Source: Planctomycetia bacterium
GTDB lineage: Bacteria; Planctomycetota; Phycisphaerae; Phycisphaerales; SM1A02
Assembly: GCA_005776885.1 (NCBI GenBank)
Contig: SXOD01000024.1
Location: 1-59,793 of the forward strand
Reading direction: 5' to 3'
Length of the DNA stretch: 59,793 bases
The notes beneath the pieces are model-generated. The model had not been told where the DNA came from and did not search any database. It saw nothing but the letters and a program-made list of their open reading frames with translations. A program made the translations under genes and the position numbers. Below are positions 17,794-25,411 of the stretch, in pieces. The first letter of the stretch is position 1, and each line of letters begins with the position of its first letter.

Positions 17794-19823
17794 ACGCCAT
17801 CGTCGCAGCCTGGCGACGACTTCGGGAATGGAGCGTGACCAGCCGCGGTCGTGTCTCCTTCGCGCTGCTGCTTTCATTGCTGGGCGCTGCCCTTGTCGTG
17901 CCCTATCAACTGGAGTCCAATCGCTTCGTGGCGATGCGCGACTCCATCGAGGCCGTGCTCCGGCGGGCCAACCTCGCGGAGCGATCGCCCGAGGCCGTCG
18001 AGTTGATCGAACGAGGCACGGTGACGATCGGCAGCGAGACGCATGGCGGTTCCGTCGTGGCCGGATTTGCGCCGCAAGTGTTTTCGGAGGAGGGGCTGAT
18101 CCTGAACCCCCGCGAGCTGGCGACGTTCATCGCCGCTCCATCACTGCCGGAATGGGCTCCTGAATCGCTGGTGGGATCTCGTTCCACGCCCGCGGTGCTC
18201 CTTCTCGTCGCGGTGGCCGTCGGCGCGGCGGCTGGGTGGACGGGACTTGGCGTGGCCAGTCTCGTCACGTCGATCCTCACCGCCGTGGTGGCGATCCTGG
18301 CGTGGCGCCAGGGCGTCGTGGTGTGGGTGATCGCCTCGGTCGGGGCCGGTGCCACACTGCTCCTGTTCCTCCTCGCGACCCGTGTGGCGCTGTGGTGCCT
18401 CTGCGGGGCGAACGCCGTGTGCTCGATCGCGCAGGGCGTGGTGCGCGAGGCGATCCGCCTCCGCGTCGCGGCGTTCTTCATGGGTGCGACGCTCGTGCTC
18501 ATCCCGCTCATCGTGGTGTGGATCAGCCCCGACCAGCCGCTTCGCTACCAGGTCCAGACGTTCCTGGCGAGAAGCACCGGATTGCTCTACGCGCTGGTGG
18601 CCACCATGACGCTCTTCATGGGCTGCGCCACGGTGGCGTCCGACCTCCGTGACCGGCAGGCGTGGCAGACGCTGACCAAGCCGGTCTCCCGATTGCAGTA
18701 CCTGCTGGGGAAGTGGCTCGGGCTCGTCGTGCTCTCCACCACGATCATGGCCGTCGGTTCCGCCAGCATCGGCGGGTTCCTCGCGTCGATCCGCACGCGA
18801 CCCGCCAAGGACCTTCCTGATGCGGCCGCCGTCACCGAAGAAGTGCTGGTCGGCCGGGCCGGCGTGCTGCCCGAGATGGTGCCCCTCTCGCGCGAGCAAT
18901 TGGTCGAGGCCATCGACCTGGCCATCGAAGGCGACCCGATCCTCAAGGATGACATTGAGTCCGGCGCACGGAAGGAGCTGGATGTGCGGCGGACGCTGGC
19001 GCAGGAGAAGCAGCACGCGCACATGGCGTCCCTGCGGACCTTGGCTCCGGGGCAGGCTCGCGAGTACCTCTTCCGGGGACTGCGTGAGGCGCGCGACTCC
19101 GGGCGCGTCATCTCGCTCCGGTACGAGTTTCACGCCGGCGCCGAGGACTCCCACGAGCGCCACCCCGTCCTGCTGCGCTTCCCCAAGAACGGATCATGGA
19201 CCGATCGCAGCTTCGTGGCAGGGCAGGTGTACGTCTTCGCGATCCCGCCTGAGTTGATCGAAGACGATGGCACGCTCAAGGTGGAGCTGGCCAACGTGGC
19301 GTTCGACGGCGAGAACTTCACGGAGCCGCGCTGGAGCATCAACTTCGACGGTGATGGCGTCGAGGTGCTCTACCCCGTGCTTGGGTTCTGGGAGAACTAC
19401 CTCCGCGCGCTCGCCGTGGACCTCTCCAAGATCGCGTTCCTCGCCATGCTCAGCGTGGCGGGGGCGTCGATCCTCTCGTTCCCGATCGCCTGCCTCCTCG
19501 CCTTCAGCATCTTCGCGATCGGGAGCCTCTCGCCATTCCTCGCCATCAGCATCGACTACTACACCGTGGCCCGGGATGCGCCGCTCGTGGTGCAGTGGCT
19601 GCAGTGGGGAGTCAAGGGAATCGCCTCGGCCAGCAACTGGATGCTCGGCGGATTCGGGGCGGTCGATGCGACCGAGACGCTGGTCCGTGGCCGCGCCATC
19701 CCGGCGGGGGCCTTGATGCGCGCGGTGCTGGGAATCGGCGTGGCCTGGACGGCCGTGGCGCTCCTCCTGGGATTCCTGGCCTTCAGGCGCAAGGAGGTGG
19801 CCATTTACTCCGGCCACGGCTGA
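17790..19823 (+). CDS. ABC-2 type transporter permease with large extracytoplasmic domain
   Basis: This 677-residue membrane protein begins with a basic cytoplasmic stretch and helix (VSFALLLSLLGAALVV), then a soluble segment, two helices and a Cys-containing helix around residue 200. An ABC-2 core follows with the coupling motif RDRQAWQTLTKPVSRLQYLLGK. Between about residues 345 and 535 lies a soluble, beta-rich domain (YEFHAGAEDSHERHP... FDGENFTEPRWSINFDG). It is followed by further helices and a C terminus ending FRRKEVAIYSGHG. The start is GTG, overlapping the ATPase stop. The large domain could bind a substrate or a partner outside the membrane. The substrate is unknown. Confidence 0.82.
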   Translation: MNAIVAAWRRLREWSVTSRGRVSFALLLSLLGAALVVPYQLESNRFVAMRDSIEAVLRRANLAERSPEAVELIERGTVTIGSETHGGSVVAGFAPQVFSEEGLILNPRELATFIAAPSLPEWAPESLVGSRSTPAVLLLVAVAVGAAAGWTGLGVASLVTSILTAVVAILAWRQGVVVWVIASVGAGATLLLFLLATRVALWCLCGANAVCSIAQGVVREAIRLRVAAFFMGATLVLIPLIVVWISPDQPLRYQVQTFLARSTGLLYALVATMTLFMGCATVASDLRDRQAWQTLTKPVSRLQYLLGKWLGLVVLSTTIMAVGSASIGGFLASIRTRPAKDLPDAAAVTEEVLVGRAGVLPEMVPLSREQLVEAIDLAIEGDPILKDDIESGARKELDVRRTLAQEKQHAHMASLRTLAPGQAREYLFRGLREARDSGRVISLRYEFHAGAEDSHERHPVLLRFPKNGSWTDRSFVAGQVYVFAIPPELIEDDGTLKVELANVAFDGENFTEPRWSINFDGDGVEVLYPVLGFWENYLRALAVDLSKIAFLAMLSVAGASILSFPIACLLAFSIFAIGSLSPFLAISIDYYTVARDAPLVVQWLQWGVKGIASASNWMLGGFGAVDATETLVRGRAIPAGALMRAVLGIGVAWTAVALLLGFLAFRRKEVAIYSGHG

Positions 19824-19824
19824 C

Positions 19825-21777
19825 ATGCGCGACCGACTCGTCCAGCTCGTCTGCGTGCTCGTCGCCGCCGGTGCCCTCCTCGGTGGCGGAGCGCTGTTGC
19901 CGCGCCTCCTACGGATCAGCGACGCGCAGGGGATGCGGTTCACGGATGTGTCCGTGGAGGGCGCCCCGCCAATCGTCGCGCTGGGCCAGGCGATCGGCGC
20001 CCTGCGCGGGATCATCGTCGACTACCTCTGGATCAAGGCGTCGCAGCAGAAGCAGGAAGGCCTCTTCTACGAGGCGATGTCCGACGCGGCACTCATCACA
20101 AAGCTCCAGCCGCGCTTTGGCGAGGTGTGGGGCTTCCACGGCCACAACATGGCCTACAACATCAGCGTCCTCACCAACACCCCCGAGGAGCGGTGGGAGT
20201 GGGTGAAGGGCGGCCTGGACCTCGTTCGGAACGAGGGCCTTCGATACAACCCCAACGACCTCTGGCTCCACAAGGAACTGGCGTTCTGGTTTTCCCACAA
20301 GGTGGACGGCGTCGCCGATGATGCCCACTTCCACTACAAGCGCGAACTCGCCCGCGAATGGCATTTCCTGCTGGGAGAACCACCGGTCGGCCACGGCGAG
20401 CGCATCGCCTGGATCGATTCCATCGCCACCGCGCCCGACACCATTGAGCAGTGTGACGCCACGGTGCCCGGCACGAGCGGCGTGCTGGAGGAGATCCGGA
20501 AAGCCGTCAGCGGATTCGACAGCACGTTCACGGTCAAGCCCGACGCGCACCTGCTGATGGCCTACGGGCAATGGGAGGCCGTGCACACCAGCCCGACCGC
20601 CCGCATGATGGGGTTGGACGAGGCGTTCAAGGCCAATGATCCGGTGTACCGGACGTTTGACGGCATCTTCGGCGATCCCGCCCGGCACGACCAAGTCACG
20701 CTCTTCATCCGGTGGCTGCGGAAGAAGGTGCTCCGGGACGAATACAACATGGAACCGGCCCTGATGGCGCAGTACACGAAGGAGTTCGGGCCCTTCGATT
20801 GGCGCCACCCCCAGAGCCACGCCTTCTACTGGGCGCGCAAGGGGGCCACCCAGGCCACGCGCCGGTTCGAGGACGTGGACGACATCTACAAGGTCCTCAA
20901 CAACGATCGCATCAACATCCAGGCGATGCAGGCGCTGGAGCGCAGCGGCCTGATGCGGTTTGATCCATTCAGCAACGACAACCCGACGCGGTTGACCGAC
21001 CCCCGGTGGATCAAGGTGATCGACCACTACTTTGAGGTGCTCTACCAGAAGCACTACGGGACGCGCGGCGCCGGCGGCGACAGCTTCGTGGACTTCTACG
21101 AGAACTTCATGGCGTTCGCCGTGCGGCAGCTCTATCGCGCGGGCGACACCGAGGGTGCCCAGCAGATCCTGGACAAGCTCGACCGGCTGTTCGGGCGGGG
21201 GGGCATGATCCCCAACAACAAGTACGAGGCCCCGCTCGACGTCTTCGTGCGCAACATCACCTACGGCGAGTACGAGTACCAGCCCGAGGCCGCGCGCAGC
21301 GACGTCTACAACGCGCTGATCCGCGGATTCCGGGAGGGCTTGCTGCTGAATCGGCCACAGGTCCTGGAGAGTGCCATCCAGTTCGCCGCCGAACTGACCG
21401 AGTACTTCCAGGGGACGCGGTACACCAACTTCGTGAACAAGTTTGGCGAGCGCCGCATGGCCGATCTCGTCTCGGGGCTGCGCACGAGCATCGACACGGT
21501 GCTGCTCCAGGTGCTGCTTGACCGCGCGCAGCCGCTCATCGACCGGCTCACGATCTACAACCGTGCCGACGAGAAGTACCGGCGGGCGGTCTACGACGGC
21601 GCGAAGGCGGAACTGGAGCGCGAGTATGCGCAGGGCATCCTGGCCCGCAACCTGCCCTTCGAGCGCGCGTTTCCCGAGCCGCCCGGCATGGACGGGTATC
21701 GCGCGATGAAGGCGGCCGAGGCCGCTCGAAGCGCCGGCCCGCCTGAAGGGACCGATTCGCAGAGCGAGCGCAAGTAG
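19825..21777 (+). CDS. Membrane-anchored or exported protein of unknown function (650 aa)
   Basis: This 650-residue protein starts one base after the permease stop. An N-terminal hydrophobic segment (LVQLVCVLVAAGALLGGGAL, about 5-25) acts as signal or anchor. The rest is soluble and mostly helical, with many Trp/Tyr/Phe and conserved-looking stretches: GIIVDYLWIKASQQKQEG, FGEVWGFHGHNMAYNISV, NPNDLWLHKELAFWF, and later PQSHAFYWARKGA. The early part has the helix-turn-helix rhythm of TPR-like proteins (tracking 'wealth' of W-x-F pairs), but no canonical TPR consensus. I do not recognise a family. Its place at the end of the SPFH-ABC operon suggests it is the extracytoplasmic part of the same system. 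Confidence 0.72.
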   Translation: MRDRLVQLVCVLVAAGALLGGGALLPRLLRISDAQGMRFTDVSVEGAPPIVALGQAIGALRGIIVDYLWIKASQQKQEGLFYEAMSDAALITKLQPRFGEVWGFHGHNMAYNISVLTNTPEERWEWVKGGLDLVRNEGLRYNPNDLWLHKELAFWFSHKVDGVADDAHFHYKRELAREWHFLLGEPPVGHGERIAWIDSIATAPDTIEQCDATVPGTSGVLEEIRKAVSGFDSTFTVKPDAHLLMAYGQWEAVHTSPTARMMGLDEAFKANDPVYRTFDGIFGDPARHDQVTLFIRWLRKKVLRDEYNMEPALMAQYTKEFGPFDWRHPQSHAFYWARKGATQATRRFEDVDDIYKVLNNDRINIQAMQALERSGLMRFDPFSNDNPTRLTDPRWIKVIDHYFEVLYQKHYGTRGAGGDSFVDFYENFMAFAVRQLYRAGDTEGAQQILDKLDRLFGRGGMIPNNKYEAPLDVFVRNITYGEYEYQPEAARSDVYNALIRGFREGLLLNRPQVLESAIQFAAELTEYFQGTRYTNFVNKFGERRMADLVSGLRTSIDTVLLQVLLDRAQPLIDRLTIYNRADEKYRRAVYDGAKAELEREYAQGILARNLPFERAFPEPPGMDGYRAMKAAEAARSAGPPEGTDSQSERK

Positions 21778-21791
21778 GCTCGCGGGTCGCC

Positions 21792-22478
21792 ATGCCCGCG
21801 CCATTTCGTCCTGCCGCCATCCTCTGCATCGGCCGCAACTATCCCGAGCACGCTGCCGAGATGGGGGGGGGCGTTCCCGACCTGGTGGTCTTCATGAAGA
21901 ACCCGGCATGCGTGGTGGGCGACGGCGACCCGATCGTCATCGGGCCCGCCACGCAACGCAACGGGCCGCAAGTGGACTACGAGGGGGAACTGGGTGTGGT
22001 GATCGGCCGTGACTGCCGCGACGTCGATCCCACCGATGTCCTCCGTCCGGAGTCGGGAGTCCTCCGGGGATTCTGCGCGGCCAATGACGTGAGCGCGCGC
22101 TGGTGGCAGAAGAAGGGTGGCGGCGGCCAGTTCTGCCGCGGCAAGAGCTTTGACACTTTTTGCCCCCTCAGCGTGGTGGCGCCGCTGTCGATGGTCGGAG
22201 ATCCCGCCACGCGATCGATCATCACGACGCTCTGCAGCGAAGAGGTGCAGCACGGCGACATTGGGTCGATGTCCTGGAGCGTCCCCGCGATCGTCGCAGA
22301 ACTGTCGCGCGACACCACGCTCCTGGCCGGGACGCTCATCCTGACGGGGACTCCGGCGGGCGTGGGCTCGGCACGCACGCCGCCTCGATTCCTCCGCGAT
22401 GGAGACACGGTCACCGTGGAAATCGCCGGCGTTGGCCGGGTCAGCAACCCCGTCGTCCAGTCGCCGGGCACCCGATGA
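21792..22478 (+). CDS. Fumarylacetoacetate hydrolase family protein
   Basis: This 228-residue enzyme belongs to the FAH/2-hydroxyhepta-2,4-diene-1,7-dioate isomerase superfamily. It shows [16 protein letters not shown] at the N terminus and [15 protein letters not shown]. The metal-binding [12 protein letters not shown] holds the Glu/Glu/Asp ligands. It also shows [26 protein letters not shown] and LTGTPAGVG near the end. Size suits single-domain acylpyruvate hydrolases or oxaloacetate decarboxylase-like members. The exact substrate cannot be assigned. It follows the ABC operon by 14 bases and overlaps the yidD start (ATGA). Confidence 0.92.
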   Translation: MPAPFRPAAILCIGRNYPEHAAEMGGGVPDLVVFMKNPACVVGDGDPIVIGPATQRNGPQVDYEGELGVVIGRDCRDVDPTDVLRPESGVLRGFCAANDVSARWWQKKGGGGQFCRGKSFDTFCPLSVVAPLSMVGDPATRSIITTLCSEEVQHGDIGSMSWSVPAIVAELSRDTTLLAGTLILTGTPAGVGSARTPPRFLRDGDTVTVEIAGVGRVSNPVVQSPGTR

Positions 22479-22693
22479 GCCCGCTCGCACACGCACTGGT
22501 CGCGGGGATCCGCGTGTACCAGCGGACCCTCTCCCACCTGATCGGGCGGGCTTGCCGATTCACCCCGACCTGTTCGCACTACGGCGTGGAAGCGATCCAA
22601 CGACACGGGGCCTGGCGTGGATCATGGCTCACGATGCGGCGGATCGGGCGATGCCATCCGTGGGGTGGCCACGGGCACGACCCGGTGCCCTGA
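22475..22693 (+). CDS. yidD: Membrane protein insertion efficiency factor YidD
   Basis: This 72-residue protein begins at an ATG overlapping the FAH-family stop (ATGA). It carries the YidD signature in full: [48 protein letters not shown] and [10 protein letters not shown], with the invariant Cys residues. YidD assists YidC/Sec-dependent membrane insertion at the inner face of the membrane. It usually sits between rnpA and yidC in the same orientation. Here it points toward rnpA, with their 3' ends six bases apart, and no yidC or rpmH is present. Confidence 0.93.
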   Translation: MSPLAHALVAGIRVYQRTLSHLIGRACRFTPTCSHYGVEAIQRHGAWRGSWLTMRRIGRCHPWGGHGHDPVP

Positions 22694-22699
22694 CCGGAC

Positions 22700-23086
22700 T
22701 CAGGCAGGCCTTGTCGCCAGCCGCCTCGCGAGCGACGGGCCAACGGCGAGGAAAAGTTGATGCGCCTCCCCAAGCGTGGGGCGCTCGTGGGGCGCGCTGG
22801 GCGGGAGCCGGCACGACACGACGAAGTCAAGCCCCTCGGGGAGCTGGGATGCCGCAAGCCTGAATCCTTCCCGCAGCATCCGCTTGATGCGGTTGCGCCG
22901 CGGCGCGTTCCCGCATCTCCTCCCGACGCTCAACCCGAGTCGGCTGAAAGGCAGGGCATTGGGCGCAGCATGCACGACGCACCATCCGGCGTCCCGGCGC
23001 GCACCGCTCGCATACGCGCGCTGGAAATCGACCCCTCGTCGCACGTGGTGGCAGGGTCGAAACCGAGCGGGCGACTGGCCAGTCAC
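22700..23086 (-). CDS. rnpA: Ribonuclease P protein component
   Basis: This 128-residue basic protein is the protein subunit of RNase P, which trims tRNA 5' leaders. It shows the family RNR motif in APRRNRIKRMLREGFR, the preceding strand RLGLSVGRRCGNA, and DFVVSCRLP. A GTG start overlaps the CLC gene stop (GTGA), so it is the downstream partner of a chloride channel gene instead of following rpmH as usual. Its 3' end faces yidD. Confidence 0.93.
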   Translation of the reverse strand: MTGQSPARFRPCHHVRRGVDFQRAYASGARRDAGWCVVHAAPNALPFSRLGLSVGRRCGNAPRRNRIKRMLREGFRLAASQLPEGLDFVVSCRLPPSAPHERPTLGEAHQLFLAVGPSLARRLATRPA

Positions 23087-24888
23087 CGTGACTCCAGCGC
23101 CTTCTGGTACGCGCGCATCACGTGTTGGCGGCTGATGATTCCCCTGGCGATGCCGGTCCTTCGGTCCACGATGGGCACTGACTGGGCATCCGTCCGCGAG
23201 AACACCTCAAACGCCACGTCGAGCGTGTCGTCGATCGAGAGCGGCGCCTGGTCGCGGACCAGCTCGCCCACGGAGAGGAGTGGGGCGGCCTCGCGGTAGG
23301 CAAAGGCCGCGCGGAGGTCAGGCGCGGCGACCAGCCCCGCGTACCGCCCGGAGGCATCATTCACGACAAAGTCCCATTCGCCGGATCGTTCGGCGCGTGC
23401 GAGCAGTTCACCGACGGTGTCCGAGGCAAGCACAGGGTCGGCCGGCTTGAGGAGGAGGTCTCCCACGCGGACGCGCCGGAGGACCGACAGGTCGACGCTG
23501 CTCCCCAGCCTCAGCCCGAGGCGGTCGATTTCACCGGTGTAGACGCTTTGCTTCGACACCAGCCGCGCGCAGAGGGTGCTGAGTACGGTGACCAGCAGCA
23601 GCGGGAGCATGATGGAGTAGTTGCGGGTGATCTCGTACGCCAGCATCACGCCGGTAAGGGGTGCATGGGACCCGCCGGCCACGAAGGCGGCCATGCCCAC
23701 CACCGCGCAGATGACGGGACTCACGTCCGGGAGCGGCGTATAGGCGTTGAGGAACGCCCCACACAGAGCCCCCGAGACCGCACCCAACACGAGCGACGGG
23801 GCGAAGAGGCCGCCGCACGCACCAGATCCAATCGTCAGGCTCGTGGCGACCGCCTTCGCGACGAGGAGCAGCGCCAGCAACCGGACGAGGGGCCACGCAT
23901 CGCCGCCGGGCTTCAGCGGGTCGTAGAGCTCGGCCTGGCACCATTCGCTGATGACCCAGTAGCCATTGCCGAAGAATGGTGGGTACTCGTGCGAATCGGA
24001 CCCGACGCACCACACCCAGCCCAGCAGCCCCAGCAACGCGGCCCCGAGTGCCGGTCGCACCATCGCGGGGATCCGGACGCGGGCGAACAGCTTGGAGGTC
24101 CGCTCCAGCATGTGCACGAAGCATCCGCTGGAGATCCCGACGAAAATCCCGAGGATCACCATCGACGGCACTTCGTCCAGCTCGAAGAAGAACGCATCGA
24201 ACTGTGCCGGGCCCACGCCGAAGACCGGCTCGTTGCTCTGGAGGAGTCCTTGCGCCGCGGCCGCCCCCATCACGCTGGCCACCACGATGGGGGCCATCAT
24301 GCGGAGCGAGAAGTCGCGAAGCAATACTTCCAGCACGAAGAAGACGCCGGTGAGTGGCGCGTTGAAGACGGCAGCCAGTCCAGCCGCGGCACCGCACCCC
24401 AGCAGCGTGGTCCGCTGGACGGTGTCGGTTCCAAGGAACTGCGCGACCTGGCTGCCCACCGTCGCCCCGACGGAGACGATCGGCCCCTCTGGGCCGGCCG
24501 AGCCGCCCGAGCCGATGGTGCAGGTCGACCCAATCCACTGCTTGATGCCAAGCGAGAACGGGAGCTTGCTCTGGAGCCGATTGACGGCCCAGATGATCTG
24601 GCCCACACCATGAGCCTGGATCGGGCTGCTGATCAGGGCGAAGATCGCCCCGGACCCCAACGCCCCGAGGATCGGTGCCGTCAACATGAGCCAGAATCCA
24701 GACTCGGTTGACCCGGCCAGGGCCTCGGTCGATTCCTCCAGCCACCGGATTGGTGCCATGTAGGCCAGCGCAAGGCCTCCCACGATCAATCCCGTGACCG
24801 TCCCAACCACCACCCCCTCCCAGTCCGGCCCGGGCAGCAAGCGGCGCATAAGTGCTCTGAATCGGGCAATGAGCGGGGTTTGAAACAT
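23083..24888 (-). CDS. CLC-type chloride channel/exchanger with CBS domains
   Basis: This protein of about 601 residues has the repeated helical CLC core. The selectivity region reads QAHGVGQIIWAV, and the gating motif GSGGSAGPEGPIVSVGATVG keeps the glutamate of GxEGP. FNAPLTGVFFVLEVLLRDF and a second-half GSGACGGLFAPSLVLGA (GxFxP) follow. The last 120 residues form a CBS pair (RVRVGDLL..., then SVGELVRDQAPLSIDDTLDVAFEVF and VPIVDRRTG). CBS pairs bind adenine nucleotides and regulate transport. I choose the ATG at 24888 (MFQTPLIARF). The ORF extends 34 codons upstream across the rpoZ promoter, which makes the longer form unlikely. Confidence 0.93.
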   Translation of the reverse strand: MFQTPLIARFRALMRRLLPGPDWEGVVVGTVTGLIVGGLALAYMAPIRWLEESTEALAGSTESGFWLMLTAPILGALGSGAIFALISSPIQAHGVGQIIWAVNRLQSKLPFSLGIKQWIGSTCTIGSGGSAGPEGPIVSVGATVGSQVAQFLGTDTVQRTTLLGCGAAAGLAAVFNAPLTGVFFVLEVLLRDFSLRMMAPIVVASVMGAAAAQGLLQSNEPVFGVGPAQFDAFFFELDEVPSMVILGIFVGISSGCFVHMLERTSKLFARVRIPAMVRPALGAALLGLLGWVWCVGSDSHEYPPFFGNGYWVISEWCQAELYDPLKPGGDAWPLVRLLALLLVAKAVATSLTIGSGACGGLFAPSLVLGAVSGALCGAFLNAYTPLPDVSPVICAVVGMAAFVAGGSHAPLTGVMLAYEITRNYSIMLPLLLVTVLSTLCARLVSKQSVYTGEIDRLGLRLGSSVDLSVLRRVRVGDLLLKPADPVLASDTVGELLARAERSGEWDFVVNDASGRYAGLVAAPDLRAAFAYREAAPLLSVGELVRDQAPLSIDDTLDVAFEVFSRTDAQSVPIVDRRTGIARGIISRQHVMRAYQKALESR

Positions 24889-24901
24889 CGAGGCCAGGGG
24901 A

Positions 24902-24930
24902 TTGCGAAGGGGGGGGTCTTGGGTTATACT
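24902..24930 (+). promoter_or_regulatory. Sigma-70-like promoter of rpoZ
   Basis: TTGCGA (24902-24907) and TATACT (24925-24930) are separated by 17 bases, giving the best match to a housekeeping promoter in the window. The start codon of rpoZ lies 62 bases downstream. The promoter sits in the short gap between the divergent CLC gene and rpoZ. Confidence 0.75.
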
Positions 24931-24992
24931 GCGCTGCTTCCCGTTTCTGGCCTCCCAAGGGCTGGACTCGCACCCACGGGACCCCTCCACGC

Positions 24993-25229
24993 ATGATCGA
25001 AACGCTGAAGAGCGACGAAATCGTCAAGAAGCTCGGTGGTCGATTCAAGCTGACCGCGCTGATCCAGCGCCGGTTGGCCGAGTTGGTGGACGGTCCAAAC
25101 CAGTCCCGGCCGCTGGTCGATCGTGAGGGTCGCAGCGACCTTGAGGTCGTGATCGAAGAGATCCGCCAGGACAAGATCACGATCGACTGGGACGCCAGCG
25201 GACTCGAGAGCCCAAGCCGCAAGCGCTGA
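24993..25229 (+). CDS. rpoZ: DNA-directed RNA polymerase omega subunit (RpoZ-like)
   Basis: This 78-residue protein matches the omega pattern. An N-terminal segment ends in KKLGGRFKLTALIQRRLAELVDG, equivalent to the 'FxLvxlaakRArql..G' helix that clamps the beta' C terminus. Then come a proline/arginine loop and the acidic helix DLEVVIEEIRQDKI. The C-terminal tail is short and basic. It is monocistronic: a promoter lies 62 bases before it and a terminator 19 bases after it. The short length leaves a little doubt, but the helix pattern fits no other small family as well. Confidence 0.75.
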   Translation: MIETLKSDEIVKKLGGRFKLTALIQRRLAELVDGPNQSRPLVDREGRSDLEVVIEEIRQDKITIDWDASGLESPSRKR

Positions 25230-25247
25230 CGGTGACACGGGTGAACG

Positions 25248-25274
25248 GGCCAGCCGCTGGGTTGGTCTTTTTTT
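25248..25274 (+). terminator. Intrinsic terminator of rpoZ
   Basis: An eight-pair stem (GGCCAGCC with GGTTGGTC, two G-U pairs) closes a GCTG loop and is followed directly by seven T residues. It begins 19 bases after the rpoZ stop. Confidence 0.85.
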
Positions 25275-25361
25275 CGTCCCGACGTGACCGGCTGCCGCCC
25301 GGACATTCCGTCAAGAGACGGAAATGCTCGTGCGATTTCAAGCTCCCGAACCCATGATTCC

Positions 25362-25389
25362 TTGCAGATCCGGTGGGTGGGGCTATTCT
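25362..25389 (+). promoter_or_regulatory. Probable promoter of the Cys-rich secreted protein gene
   Basis: TTGCAG (25362-25367) and TATTCT (25384-25389) are 16 bases apart. An AAGGAGAG Shine-Dalgarno sequence at 25397-25404 is seven bases before the ATG at 25412. Confidence 0.6.
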
Positions 25390-25411
25390 CTTCCTCAAGG
25401 AGAGCCTGCGA

